This document shows positions 44,056-52,062 of a stretch of DNA of 64,000 nucleotides, in pieces (positions within the stretch are counted from its first letter, which is position 1; every line of letters starts with the position of its first letter). The position numbers were made by a program, and so were the translations under genes. The notes under the pieces are model-generated. The model was given only the letters and a program-made list of their open reading frames with translations. It was not told the DNA's origin and did not search any database. This stretch comes from Paenibacillus montanisoli (GTDB lineage Bacteria > Bacillota > Bacilli > Paenibacillales > Paenibacillaceae), in NCBI RefSeq assembly GCF_003268025.1, contig NZ_QLUW01000002.1:372001-436000 (forward strand). The letters are read 5' to 3'.

Positions 44056-44124
44056 TGAAACTGCTGCATTTTTCACTCGTTCATTTATTTTGCGCTGGCC
44101 GTAAAATTCGTGAAGGACTGAAAA
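44056..44124. promoter_or_regulatory. Shared three-block regulatory element, copy 2
   Basis: TGAAAC (44056-44061), TCGTTCATTTATTTTGC (44077-44093) and GTGAAG-N3-TGAAAA (44110-44124) repeat copy 1 at 34120-34188 with the same 15-nt and 16-nt gaps. It lies between the divergent transporter operon and DUF4091 gene, 85 nt from the first and 120 nt from the second. Confidence 0.65.
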
Positions 44125-44243
44125 AAGCGACTAGTTAAGGTACGGTAAATTCGTGAACCATCCGAAATTCCTACACTTTCGCTTTGGAGGGCTTAGGCGC
44201 ACAATGGCTATAGCGGTTAAATTTTGAAGGAGTTGATTCCGAA

Positions 44244-46016
44244 ATGGAGCTTTCGGTATGGGCAGTGAACGACGGCGAGAAGGTGTTGAAGGAGGACTTG
44301 GCGAATCCGAATAAAACCGGCAACAGCGTATGGGACGGCCGCACGATTCGGCTGTTCGGCGCCCGAAACGAGACGATCGCTTTTCAGGTCATCGTGGAGA
44401 ACGGGGACGAGGAGGCCTCAAGCCTCTCTGTCGAGATGTCCGGGCTCGTCCATGCGGAGCATGAGGAAAGCCGGATCGAGAATGACGCTGCGCTCGACCC
44501 GGACCCGACTAACTATGTTGGCCGGCGAATCGAAGTGTTCACTCAGCATTATCTGTATGTCTCCCCTGATTTAGGAACGGCACCACAATGGTTCTATGCG
44601 GAATCCGCGCCTCCTCTCCACCGCTCCGGCTGGATTCCGGATGGGCTCATTCCCGCAAACGCCCGCCCTCGGCTTGGCGGCCAGCCTGTTCGCGTGTCCG
44701 CCCGATCCAATCAAGGCTTCTGGATCGATATCTATATTCCGCGCGAGGAGGCGTTGAAGCCGGGGATGTATAGCGGCTCCGTTACGGTGCGGTGCGGCGA
44801 TGCGGTGGTTGCGAAGCTGCCGGTATCGCTTCAGCTTTATGACTTTGCGCTGCCGGACGAGAATCATTCGGTCACCTTCGTGTATGCAAGCGATGTGTCC
44901 GATTATTACCCGGATACGCCGGACATTCGGGACCGGTTCCGCCGCATGGCGCACCGGCACCGCTTCGACCTGGTCGGCTCCGACGTGCACATGAAGCCGT
45001 TCGATGCCGAGCTTCTCGCGCGGTACGCTCCGTATTTGGACGGATCGTTCTTTTCGAAGGAGAACGGCTATGAAGGACCCGGGGAACAAGTCGGCGAAGG
45101 CGTTTTTCCGATCGGCATGTACGGCGCCTCTGTTCTCGGACGTGAGCAGGAAGCCATGCAGCGCGAAGTCGATAAGTGGGTCCGGTACTTCGAGGAGCTG
45201 AATTGGCCCGGCGTCTATTTCAACTACTTGATCGACGAACCGCTTCCGGCAAAGTACGAGTGGATCCGGGAGCAAGCGGGCATTATTCATGGCTCCCCGG
45301 GCGCAGGCAATCGGCTGCCGCTCTTCACGACGCGGCGTTATACGCCGGAAATCGAAGATGCCATCGATATCTGGTGCGCGCATAAAATCGATCCGGAATC
45401 AATGGCACGCAGTCAAGAAACCGGAGAGAAGCTGTGGTTTTACAACGGCTATCGGCCCTATCACGGCTCGCTGATCCTCGAAGCGGAAGCGGTCGACATG
45501 CGGGTCAATTCGTGGCTGCGGTACCGTTATAGGATTGAAGGCTATTTCGTCTGGCATGGCACGCATTGGCGGCATAACCATCAAGGTCCGCGGGGACGCT
45601 GGCACCAGAACGTCTACAGTTATGCGGTCACCTTCATGTATGTCGCGAAGGATGAAGCGGCCTATTATGGCGAGGACGGCGTCCACTTCGGCAATGGCGA
45701 CGGGATTCTGTTCTATCCCGGCCGCGAGCCGTTCTTCCGTGAGCAGGACCGCGGCATCGACGGGCCGATCAGCTCGATCCGCATGAAAAATCTGCGCCGC
45801 GGCATTCAGGACTACGAATATTTGTGGCTCGCAGCCCAGCGCGGCCATCAAGCAGCGGCGGACGCCATTGCGCGGGAGGCAGTGCCGATCGGCATGCACG
45901 AAACCGTTGCGGGCGGGCAGGCCTCCTGGTCTTCTTGCGGCAGCAAGTGGGACGACTACCGGAGGCAAGCGGCTGAATTGATCGCATCTTCAGCAATAGA
46001 TGTTACAGCAAACTAA
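44244..46016 (+). CDS. DUF4091-domain protein, probable glycoside hydrolase-like
   Basis: 590 residues, no signal peptide. N-terminal beta domain (IRLFGARNETIAFQVIVENG), then a barrel-like region with GVYFNYLIDEPLP (candidate catalytic Asp-Glu), WCAHKIDPESM, LRYRYRIEGYFVWHGTHWRH and a C-terminal DUF4091 segment GDGILFYPGREPFF with SSIRMKNLRRGIQDYEYLWLA. DUF4091 proteins are thought to be glycoside hydrolases, but activity here is unproven. ATG 44244 has AAGGAG 11 nt upstream. Followed by two PfkB kinase genes. Confidence 0.85.
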   Translation: MELSVWAVNDGEKVLKEDLANPNKTGNSVWDGRTIRLFGARNETIAFQVIVENGDEEASSLSVEMSGLVHAEHEESRIENDAALDPDPTNYVGRRIEVFTQHYLYVSPDLGTAPQWFYAESAPPLHRSGWIPDGLIPANARPRLGGQPVRVSARSNQGFWIDIYIPREEALKPGMYSGSVTVRCGDAVVAKLPVSLQLYDFALPDENHSVTFVYASDVSDYYPDTPDIRDRFRRMAHRHRFDLVGSDVHMKPFDAELLARYAPYLDGSFFSKENGYEGPGEQVGEGVFPIGMYGASVLGREQEAMQREVDKWVRYFEELNWPGVYFNYLIDEPLPAKYEWIREQAGIIHGSPGAGNRLPLFTTRRYTPEIEDAIDIWCAHKIDPESMARSQETGEKLWFYNGYRPYHGSLILEAEAVDMRVNSWLRYRYRIEGYFVWHGTHWRHNHQGPRGRWHQNVYSYAVTFMYVAKDEAAYYGEDGVHFGNGDGILFYPGREPFFREQDRGIDGPISSIRMKNLRRGIQDYEYLWLAAQRGHQAAADAIAREAVPIGMHETVAGGQASWSSCGSKWDDYRRQAAELIASSAIDVTAN

Positions 46017-46040
46017 ACGAGAAAACGGAGGCTGCAAACG

Positions 46041-46991
46041 ATGTCGCTGGCATCTACCAAAAAAGTGATCGTCATCGGAGAGTTAAACGTAGATTTGATT
46101 TTCGCGGATTCGAACATTAAACCGGAACCGAACCGGGAGAAGCTGGTTCGCGAGTTCCGTCTGGCGCTCGGTTCGTCTTCGGCAATCGCGGCTGCCGGTT
46201 TAGCCGGGCTCGGATTCGACGTTTCGTTCGTCTCCATTGTCGGAGATGACGAGTTTGGCCGTTTCAGCGTTAGCGAGTTGATACGCCTGGGGGTGGACGT
46301 ATCGCATGTAATCATAGACAGAACCGTTCAAACCGGCGTAACGCTATCGCTGACCGATGGAAGCGACCGTTCTCTCCTCACCTATATGGGGTCGATCGGC
46401 TCGGTTTCGCCTTCGATGATTCCGCCGGAGCTTATGCGCGAGGCGTCGCATGTGCATTTCGGCTCCTACTTTCTGCAAGAACAAATGCAGCCGCACTGGA
46501 TCGAGGTGTTCAAGCTGGCGAAGGCGCAAGGACTGACCACCTCCTTCGATGCAGGCTGGGATCCAGCCGAGCATTGGGACCGTGAGCGGCTGGCTGCCCT
46601 GCTCGCCTACACCGATTGGTTCATCCCGAGCGAGGAGGAGGCATTGCGGATTTTTGAGGTCGGTTCGGTTGAGCAGCTGCCGGAGCGTCTGCCGTCTGCG
46701 CGCGGGGCTGTAATCGTGAAATGCGGCAGCGCGGGCTCGGTCGGCATCTTCGAAGGCGGGCGGATCGAGCATGCCCGGCCGTTCGCCGTTCAGCCGGTCG
46801 ATACGACAGGCGCGGGCGACTCCTTCAATGCCGGCTTCATCGCTGCTAAGCTCCACGGTTTATCGGATCTCGAAGCGCTCGAATACGCGAATGCGTGCGG
46901 TGCGCTTTCCACGCTCGCCATAGGCGGCGCAGGCACTGTTACCTCAGAAGGCTTGGCGCGGTTTTGGCCGGAAGGACGGCAGCTTGCATGA
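46041..46991 (+). CDS. PfkB-family carbohydrate kinase
   Basis: 316-residue ribokinase-family kinase. GELNVDLIF at the N-terminus, ALGSSSAIAAAGLAGLGFDVSFVSIVG, and the catalytic signature DTTGAGDSFNAGFIAAKL near the C-terminus with the base Asp. Phosphorylates a sugar or sugar acid. ATG 46041 has GGAGG 8 nt upstream. Overlaps the next kinase gene by four bases. Confidence 0.92.
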   Translation: MSLASTKKVIVIGELNVDLIFADSNIKPEPNREKLVREFRLALGSSSAIAAAGLAGLGFDVSFVSIVGDDEFGRFSVSELIRLGVDVSHVIIDRTVQTGVTLSLTDGSDRSLLTYMGSIGSVSPSMIPPELMREASHVHFGSYFLQEQMQPHWIEVFKLAKAQGLTTSFDAGWDPAEHWDRERLAALLAYTDWFIPSEEEALRIFEVGSVEQLPERLPSARGAVIVKCGSAGSVGIFEGGRIEHARPFAVQPVDTTGAGDSFNAGFIAAKLHGLSDLEALEYANACGALSTLAIGGAGTVTSEGLARFWPEGRQLA

Positions 46992-47959
46992 ACGATAATC
47001 AGAACGTAGAGCAATCATCAGGCATGTCTATCGTCTGCGTCTCCTTGAATAGCGCGATCGATAAACGGCTGCTCGTTCCCGGATTTCAGCCAGGCGCCGT
47101 GAACCGCGCCGTCCACGCTGACGCAACGGCAGGCGGCAAAGGATTGAATGTGGCCCGCGTCGCACAATCGTTAGGCGCTACCGTACTGGCGACCGGATTC
47201 GCGGGCGGCAGCAACGGGAGCTGGATCATGAACAAACTGCATGAGATCGGTTTGCCCCATCAGATGGTGCCGATTTCGCAGGAATCCCGGATATGTTTAA
47301 ATATCATTGACGAGCTTACCGGTGGATCAACTGAGATTTTGGAGCCCGGGCCTGAAATCTCCCCCGAAGAGAAGGAACGCTTCCTCGCGCTATGGCGTAC
47401 CCTCTGCCAGCCAGGCAGATGGCTCACGCTGTCCGGCAGTCTGCCGCGCGGACTTGGCGATTCATTCTATGCCCAGTTAGTCGCGGAGGCACGGAAGGCT
47501 GGGGCGAACGTTATACTGGATACGAGCGGCTCCGCACTGAAGCTTGGGATGCAATGCGGGCCTCATACGATAAAGCCGAATGAGGAGGAGTTCCGGCAAT
47601 GCTTCGGCACCGATCCGCGCGACCATACGGCCGTGAGACAAGTGGCCGAGCAGCTCGGCGGTTATGGCGTGCAGTCGCTGCTAGTTTCGCTTGGACGCGA
47701 GGGCTGTCTAGCAGCCCGGCCAGACGGACGACTCTGGCTGGCCGTCCCCCCTGCCGTGGAAGCCGTCAATCCCGTCGGCAGCGGCGACTCCTTCGTCGCG
47801 GGCTGGACGGTCGCATGTTCGCGAGGGCTGGATGTCCCGGACGCTCTGCGCTGCGCGATTGCGGCGGGAACCGTCAACGCGATGTCGCCGAGTACCGGCC
47901 AGGTGAGCCGGGCGGACGCGGAAGCGATGATCGATCGCGTACAGGTCACGCCGATTTAG
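46988..47959 (+). CDS. lacC: LacC/FruK-type phosphosugar kinase
   Basis: 323 residues of the 1-phosphofructokinase/tagatose-6-phosphate kinase group: VCVSLNSAIDKRLLVPGF, ADATAGGKGLNVARVAQSLG, LTLSGSLPRGL, and NPVGSGDSFVAGW with the catalytic Asp. Makes a ketose bisphosphate for the aldolase. Fructose-1-phosphate and tagatose-6-phosphate cannot be told apart from sequence; the aldolase and AgaS-like genes in the window favour tagatose-6-phosphate. The ATG overlaps the preceding stop (ATGA). Confidence 0.85.
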   Translation: MNDNQNVEQSSGMSIVCVSLNSAIDKRLLVPGFQPGAVNRAVHADATAGGKGLNVARVAQSLGATVLATGFAGGSNGSWIMNKLHEIGLPHQMVPISQESRICLNIIDELTGGSTEILEPGPEISPEEKERFLALWRTLCQPGRWLTLSGSLPRGLGDSFYAQLVAEARKAGANVILDTSGSALKLGMQCGPHTIKPNEEEFRQCFGTDPRDHTAVRQVAEQLGGYGVQSLLVSLGREGCLAARPDGRLWLAVPPAVEAVNPVGSGDSFVAGWTVACSRGLDVPDALRCAIAAGTVNAMSPSTGQVSRADAEAMIDRVQVTPI

Positions 47960-47969
47960 CAAAGCAAAA

Positions 47970-48009
47970 AGGCTGCCCCGGAACCATGTTGATGGTTAGG
48001 TGGCAGCCT
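47970..48009 (+). terminator. Terminator after lacC
   Basis: AGGCTGCC / GGCAGCCT outer stem with an inner AACCAT / ATGGTT stem, then ATTTATT. Confidence 0.7.
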
Positions 48010-48122
48010 ATTTATTGCGGTTTCAACGTTCTGCTTGAACTGGAGCCAAATATGAAAAAGCTCATGCGTGCGACGCAGAAACTTTTTGCTTGCTTTTGGG
48101 TGGATGCAAGAGATCTACCAGA

Positions 48123-48310
48123 CTCTAACGGTCATAAATGTCCGTTAGAGCCTAATTTATTGAAAAAATAGTGTCTAACGGTCATGGATGACCGTTAGAC
48201 TCGAAAACAGCCTCATAACCACATAAATTCAGCCCTAACGGTCATAAATGTCCATTACAATCTCGAAAACTTGAATTTGTGCTTCTAACGGTCATTTATG
48301 TCCCTTAGAA
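48123..48310. repeat. Array of four 28-bp palindromes between convergent genes
   Basis: Copies at 48123-48150, 48173-48200, 48233-48260 and 48283-48310 start 50, 60 and 50 bp apart. The core arm is CTAACGGTCAT, with the complementary arm in the second half. Copy 2 is a perfect 13-bp stem. The outermost pair differs but stays paired: C-G in copy 1, G-C in copy 2, T-A in copy 4; copy 3 is decayed. Spacers share TCGAAAAC. The array fills the space between lacC and the GH32-like gene; I see no gene in it. Confidence 0.85.
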
Positions 48311-48314
48311 ATCA

Positions 48315-50171
48315 CTACCTTCGCACGCGGTTATGCCCTTCTGTCGTTATCTCCTTTACTATAATCCGCTCAAATGTCGCCGAACCGAATTGGACGAAGA
48401 ATCGAAGGTTTCCATTCCCACCGCCGGTTCTGGAGATAAGAGTTCTGGTCCCTCCAACGCAGAGATCGATCCAGCCTTCCTTGATAATAGCTTCGATGGC
48501 GACTCTCTCCTTCAGTCCTTCCACCTGATAGATCGATGCAAACTCATCTTCTTGCAGCGAGCTGGCATGGATTCGGTGAATGCCCGCCTTTCGGGCCGAC
48601 GGTTCGAATCGGACATCGTAACCCTGCTCGAAACGGGGTGAATCTGACAAGGAGAAGCCAAAATACATGTTGGGGTAATTCGCTGTCACCTCAAACGTAA
48701 CAACGTATTCCGAGTCGAACGAGCCGATTGTCTTAGCATTGAATCCACTCATAGCGTCAACCGTAAAGTCGTCGAATGTCCATTCCGATCCTGTCCCTTC
48801 ACGCAGCTCAGGTACGAAACCAAGTCCCAAAGCGCCGTCTGCCCGTTGTAAAATCTCGCGGAAAACTAGCTCGCCTCCGTATCTGCCCGGTTCGGACAGA
48901 AACCCTGCCGCGATCCGTCTTCCTCCATGGAATGGAGCTGTCTTTGGCACGCGCCATTGTACGCAGTCAAAGGCATCCATCGCCGGCCGCAGCCATGGTC
49001 CTTCCGGATCGCGGGAATACCGATAGTGAGCCTGACCGTCGTTGCTGAATATCAAATAATGCCAGCCATTCCATTCGAAGAAATCCGAGCACTCAGGCTC
49101 GTCGTGATAGCCGGGCACGATAAAGGGCTCAAGTTCCTCCCAATCCGTCAAATTAGCCGATACGAGATGCGCGAGGCAGCCTTCGTTTCTGACCTCATGA
49201 ACTAGGCTTGTCGTCACGAGCATATGATAGATTCCCTGATTATCCTGATACACATGTGGATCGCGGACGGACGAGAGCAGATAGCGGTCCGACATACGGA
49301 TGCTTGCATTGGTTTTTTCGAAATGGATACCGTCGCGACTCTCTGCCCAGGTCAGCCGCGCCGGGGAACCGTCGGTAGCCCTGACCGCGTAAAACGCATA
49401 ATAGACGCCGTCCTTAAGAAACACCGAGCCGGTGCATATTGAACCTTCCTCTTCTGCTGTAATGCCAACCGCAATGGGATGATGCGCCCACGAACGGAAG
49501 TCTTTCGTCGAGATTTGTGCCCACTGATGCGCTCCGAGCCCCCACTTGCTGGCATGGCCTCGGCGGTCGAACAGGTAATACAACCGGAAGGTTTCGCCGT
49601 CAAAATAAGGCATGCAATCGCCGACCCCCGTGTTGAATCCTTTTGGCCGCCAATATTGTATGGTTGCAGGCTCTATTCCCAGAATGCGATTCTCCAATTC
49701 CGGTGTCCCGGGCTCCGGCGACACCGCTTCATTCCATATGCGAAGACGCTCAGCAGCCGTGTACATCTGAATCGAAGCGTCACTCAGGTCGATGGCACCC
49801 AACGGCCAATCCTCATCGACGAGAACCCCGTCCACGAATAAACGAACGGCATGTCCCAAGTATTGCAGATGCACCGTGTGCTTCGAGCTGCCGATGCGAT
49901 GCCATGGAGCGGATAAGACAAGCGGCGTTTCTTTGGCATCCGTAAACAGTTCGGCGATCAAGGATTGCTCTTTATGTTCATTCAAAAAGCCGTTATAGAA
50001 ACGAAGCCGCGCGCCCGCTTCCGCAGACGCGATCACTGCAATAGCTCCCTCGGCTTGGCCTCCAATATCAAGGGCGACCGATATCGCTCGTACTCGTCCC
50101 CAGTCCAGCTTAATAGGTACTCCGCCGTATTCGGCGGTAATCGCAGCCGGTGTTGTCTCATGCTTGTTCAT
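48315..50171 (-). CDS. GH32-like (clan GH-J) glycosidase
   Basis: 618 residues, no signal peptide. An N-terminal beta-sandwich-like region (to about 165) precedes a five-bladed propeller domain: GVGDCMPYFDGETFRLYYLFDRRGH takes the place of the WMNDPNG block, SVRDPHVY is the RDP motif and DEPECSDFFEW the EC acid/base motif. A C-terminal beta-sandwich follows. Related to levanase/invertase-type enzymes; substrate uncertain. The ATG overlaps the kinase stop (ATGA), so both are made together. Confidence 0.85.
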   Translation of the reverse strand: MNKHETTPAAITAEYGGVPIKLDWGRVRAISVALDIGGQAEGAIAVIASAEAGARLRFYNGFLNEHKEQSLIAELFTDAKETPLVLSAPWHRIGSSKHTVHLQYLGHAVRLFVDGVLVDEDWPLGAIDLSDASIQMYTAAERLRIWNEAVSPEPGTPELENRILGIEPATIQYWRPKGFNTGVGDCMPYFDGETFRLYYLFDRRGHASKWGLGAHQWAQISTKDFRSWAHHPIAVGITAEEEGSICTGSVFLKDGVYYAFYAVRATDGSPARLTWAESRDGIHFEKTNASIRMSDRYLLSSVRDPHVYQDNQGIYHMLVTTSLVHEVRNEGCLAHLVSANLTDWEELEPFIVPGYHDEPECSDFFEWNGWHYLIFSNDGQAHYRYSRDPEGPWLRPAMDAFDCVQWRVPKTAPFHGGRRIAAGFLSEPGRYGGELVFREILQRADGALGLGFVPELREGTGSEWTFDDFTVDAMSGFNAKTIGSFDSEYVVTFEVTANYPNMYFGFSLSDSPRFEQGYDVRFEPSARKAGIHRIHASSLQEDEFASIYQVEGLKERVAIEAIIKEGWIDLCVGGTRTLISRTGGGNGNLRFFVQFGSATFERIIVKEITTEGHNRVRR

Positions 50172-51691
50172 GAATGATCCGCTCCGTTCTTATCGGGTTG
50201 GTAATCCAGCAATGGAAAAAGCTTCTTATTGTTGTTGTACAGTTCTATGTATACGGCATGAAGCCTCGCATAAACTTCGCGGTTTTGCAGGTTAGGTGTA
50301 ACCGGCGTTTCTTGGATGCGTACTACGGTTCGGCAGGCTTCTTCCACGGTTGCGTAAAGTCCGATGCCGACGCCTGCCATAATGGCAGCCCCTACGCAGG
50401 CCTGTTCTTTCATCTTGCTGGTATACACGTTTTCACCGAAAATATCGGCTATGATTTGTTTCCAGAGCGAGCTCTTCGCCCCGCCTCCGGACACAATCAG
50501 CTTGTCTGCCTTGACGCCGAGCTGGTTGAAAATATCAAAACTGTCCTTTAGCGAGAAGCCAACGCCTTCCAGCACGGAACGCACGAAATGGCTGGTACCA
50601 TGACGTAAAGTCAGTCCAAAAAACGCCCCCTTCGCATGAGGGTCCATATGAGGCGTCCGATCCCCTGCCAAATACGGCAGAAACAACAAATTATCGCTCC
50701 CTGCAGGACAATCCCTCGCCAACTCATCGAGAGCAGCATAATCACGATTGTTCAATACTTGTCCGCCCAGCCATTTGAGCGATAATCCCGCGCTCATTGA
50801 GGCGCCTAGCAGGTACCATTTGTCCGGGGTCGCATGAACATACGTATGGGTCCGTAATTCCTTATCGTATGCCGGACGATCGATCGTCGCAAAGAGCTGG
50901 CCGCCCGTCCCGATCGTGCAGGAGACCATCCCTGGCTGGACAATGCCGTTTCCAACGGCCTGCATGGCTTGATCGGCACCGCCAAACACGACCGGAGTGC
51001 TAGGAAACAAGCCGGATTCCGCGGCCGCCTCCGCTGTAACGGTCCCGCAAATATGCCACGGTTCGCTCGTTTGCGGAAATAGAGAAGCATCGATATGTAC
51101 GCGCTCCAACAACGCTTGCGACCACGCCCGGTCCGCCACATCGAACGCTGAAGTGCTTGATGCGTCGGTTGTATCTACGCCAATTACGCCTGTCAGTCTG
51201 TATCTGACATAATCCTTGGGAAGAATGACTGTCCGAATTCGACGGTACACCTCGGGCTCGTTCTCTTTTACCCACAATAAAGAAGTCAACTGGAAGCCGG
51301 TCGCGACATGATTCTGAATGAGCTGACCAAGCTCCTCCGGCGAGAAAAGCCGTTCCAATTGCTGCTTCTGCGGGATTGAACGCTGATCGCACCAGATGAT
51401 CGCAGGCCTTACCGCCTTGCCGTCCGCATCCAGCGCAACAAGACCGTGCATTTGGCCGGAGAAGCCGATTCCGGCGATCTCATCCGGCGTTATTTGGGCT
51501 TGCCGAATGGCAGCTAAGGAAGTTTGGCAGGTCAAGCCCCACCAATCGTCCGGATTCTGCTCGGCATAGCCGTGAACCGGAATACGGATTTCGTAATCCA
51601 TTTGCGAGAAACCGAGCATGTTCCCTTGATCGTCCATTACCATCGATTTCACGCTGGACGTACCGATATCAATGCCCATCAGTATGGCCAC
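50168..51691 (-). CDS. xylB: FGGY-family kinase, xylulokinase-like
   Basis: 507 residues. GIDIGTSSVKSMVMDDQGN (phosphate loop), GIGFSGQMHGLVALD (xylulokinase signature), IIWCDQRS, GVDTTDASSTSAFD, GGADQAMQAVGNG, and GGGAKSSLWKQIIADI with the second ATP motif. Phosphorylates xylulose or a similar ketose, pairing with the GH32-like gene that overlaps it. GTG start at 51691 has AGAGGAG about 8 nt upstream. Confidence 0.9.
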   Translation of the reverse strand: MAILMGIDIGTSSVKSMVMDDQGNMLGFSQMDYEIRIPVHGYAEQNPDDWWGLTCQTSLAAIRQAQITPDEIAGIGFSGQMHGLVALDADGKAVRPAIIWCDQRSIPQKQQLERLFSPEELGQLIQNHVATGFQLTSLLWVKENEPEVYRRIRTVILPKDYVRYRLTGVIGVDTTDASSTSAFDVADRAWSQALLERVHIDASLFPQTSEPWHICGTVTAEAAAESGLFPSTPVVFGGADQAMQAVGNGIVQPGMVSCTIGTGGQLFATIDRPAYDKELRTHTYVHATPDKWYLLGASMSAGLSLKWLGGQVLNNRDYAALDELARDCPAGSDNLLFLPYLAGDRTPHMDPHAKGAFFGLTLRHGTSHFVRSVLEGVGFSLKDSFDIFNQLGVKADKLIVSGGGAKSSLWKQIIADIFGENVYTSKMKEQACVGAAIMAGVGIGLYATVEEACRTVVRIQETPVTPNLQNREVYARLHAVYIELYNNNKKLFPLLDYQPDKNGADHS

Positions 51692-51736
51692 TTAGATAAC
51701 TCCTCTCATCTCTAGTAAAATACTCTACAATTTACC

Positions 51737-51750
51737 GTATAGCGCTTCCT
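51737..51750 (-). promoter_or_regulatory. Possible cre (CcpA) site in the xylB leader
   Basis: AGGAAGCGCTATAC on the minus strand partly fits the cre consensus TGNAANCGNWNNCA; it misses the first T. It lies about 46 nt before the start codon. Confidence 0.3.
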
Positions 51751-51780
51751 CTATTATGTTCGCTGTATTGTTTCTTCCTC

Positions 51781-51800
51781 CTCTTGCCAATTGACAAGAG
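51781..51800. promoter_or_regulatory. 20-bp palindrome in the xylB leader, candidate operator
   Basis: CTCTTGCCAATTGACAAGAG is palindromic except for one mismatched pair. It lies about 90 nt before xylB and downstream of the predicted transcription start, where a repressor could block elongation. Confidence 0.45.
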
Positions 51801-51845
51801 CTCAACCTAAATAGAAAGTCCGCGATCTCCGTTGACTTGAATCGG

Positions 51846-51874
51846 ATTATGTTCGTTGCTACATAGTAGATCAA
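51846..51874 (-). promoter_or_regulatory. Promoter of the xylB operon
   Basis: On the minus strand TTGATC and CATAAT are separated by 17 nt. Apart from these signals and a degenerate terminator copy near 51817-51845, the 370-bp gap 51692-52062 shows no gene. Confidence 0.45.
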
Positions 51875-52008
51875 GGTTTTCTCGTTGTCTATAGAATTGT
51901 CTCTGCAAGGATTAAACCACTAAGATCACAAAATAAGTATAAGTATTACATACGCAAGGCAATTTGCTGTTTTATAGAATTTTGTTAAAGTGCATAAGAA
52001 ATCCGAAA

Positions 52009-52031
52009 AAGCCCGCGATTTCCGCGGACTT
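52009..52031 (-). terminator. Terminator after the MDR dehydrogenase operon
   Basis: AAGTCCGCG / CGCGGGCTT stem (one A-C mismatch region) with TTTTTCGG on the minus strand, about 30 nt after the stop. Confidence 0.65.
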
Positions 52032-52062
52032 GAATCGGATCCTCTTCTTTTCGCCTACACCC

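Noticed and set aside
48123..48310. CRISPR-like array of four repeats
   Set aside because: Repeats are palindromic and diverged, spacers of 22, 32 and 22 bp share sequence with one another, and no cas gene is present.
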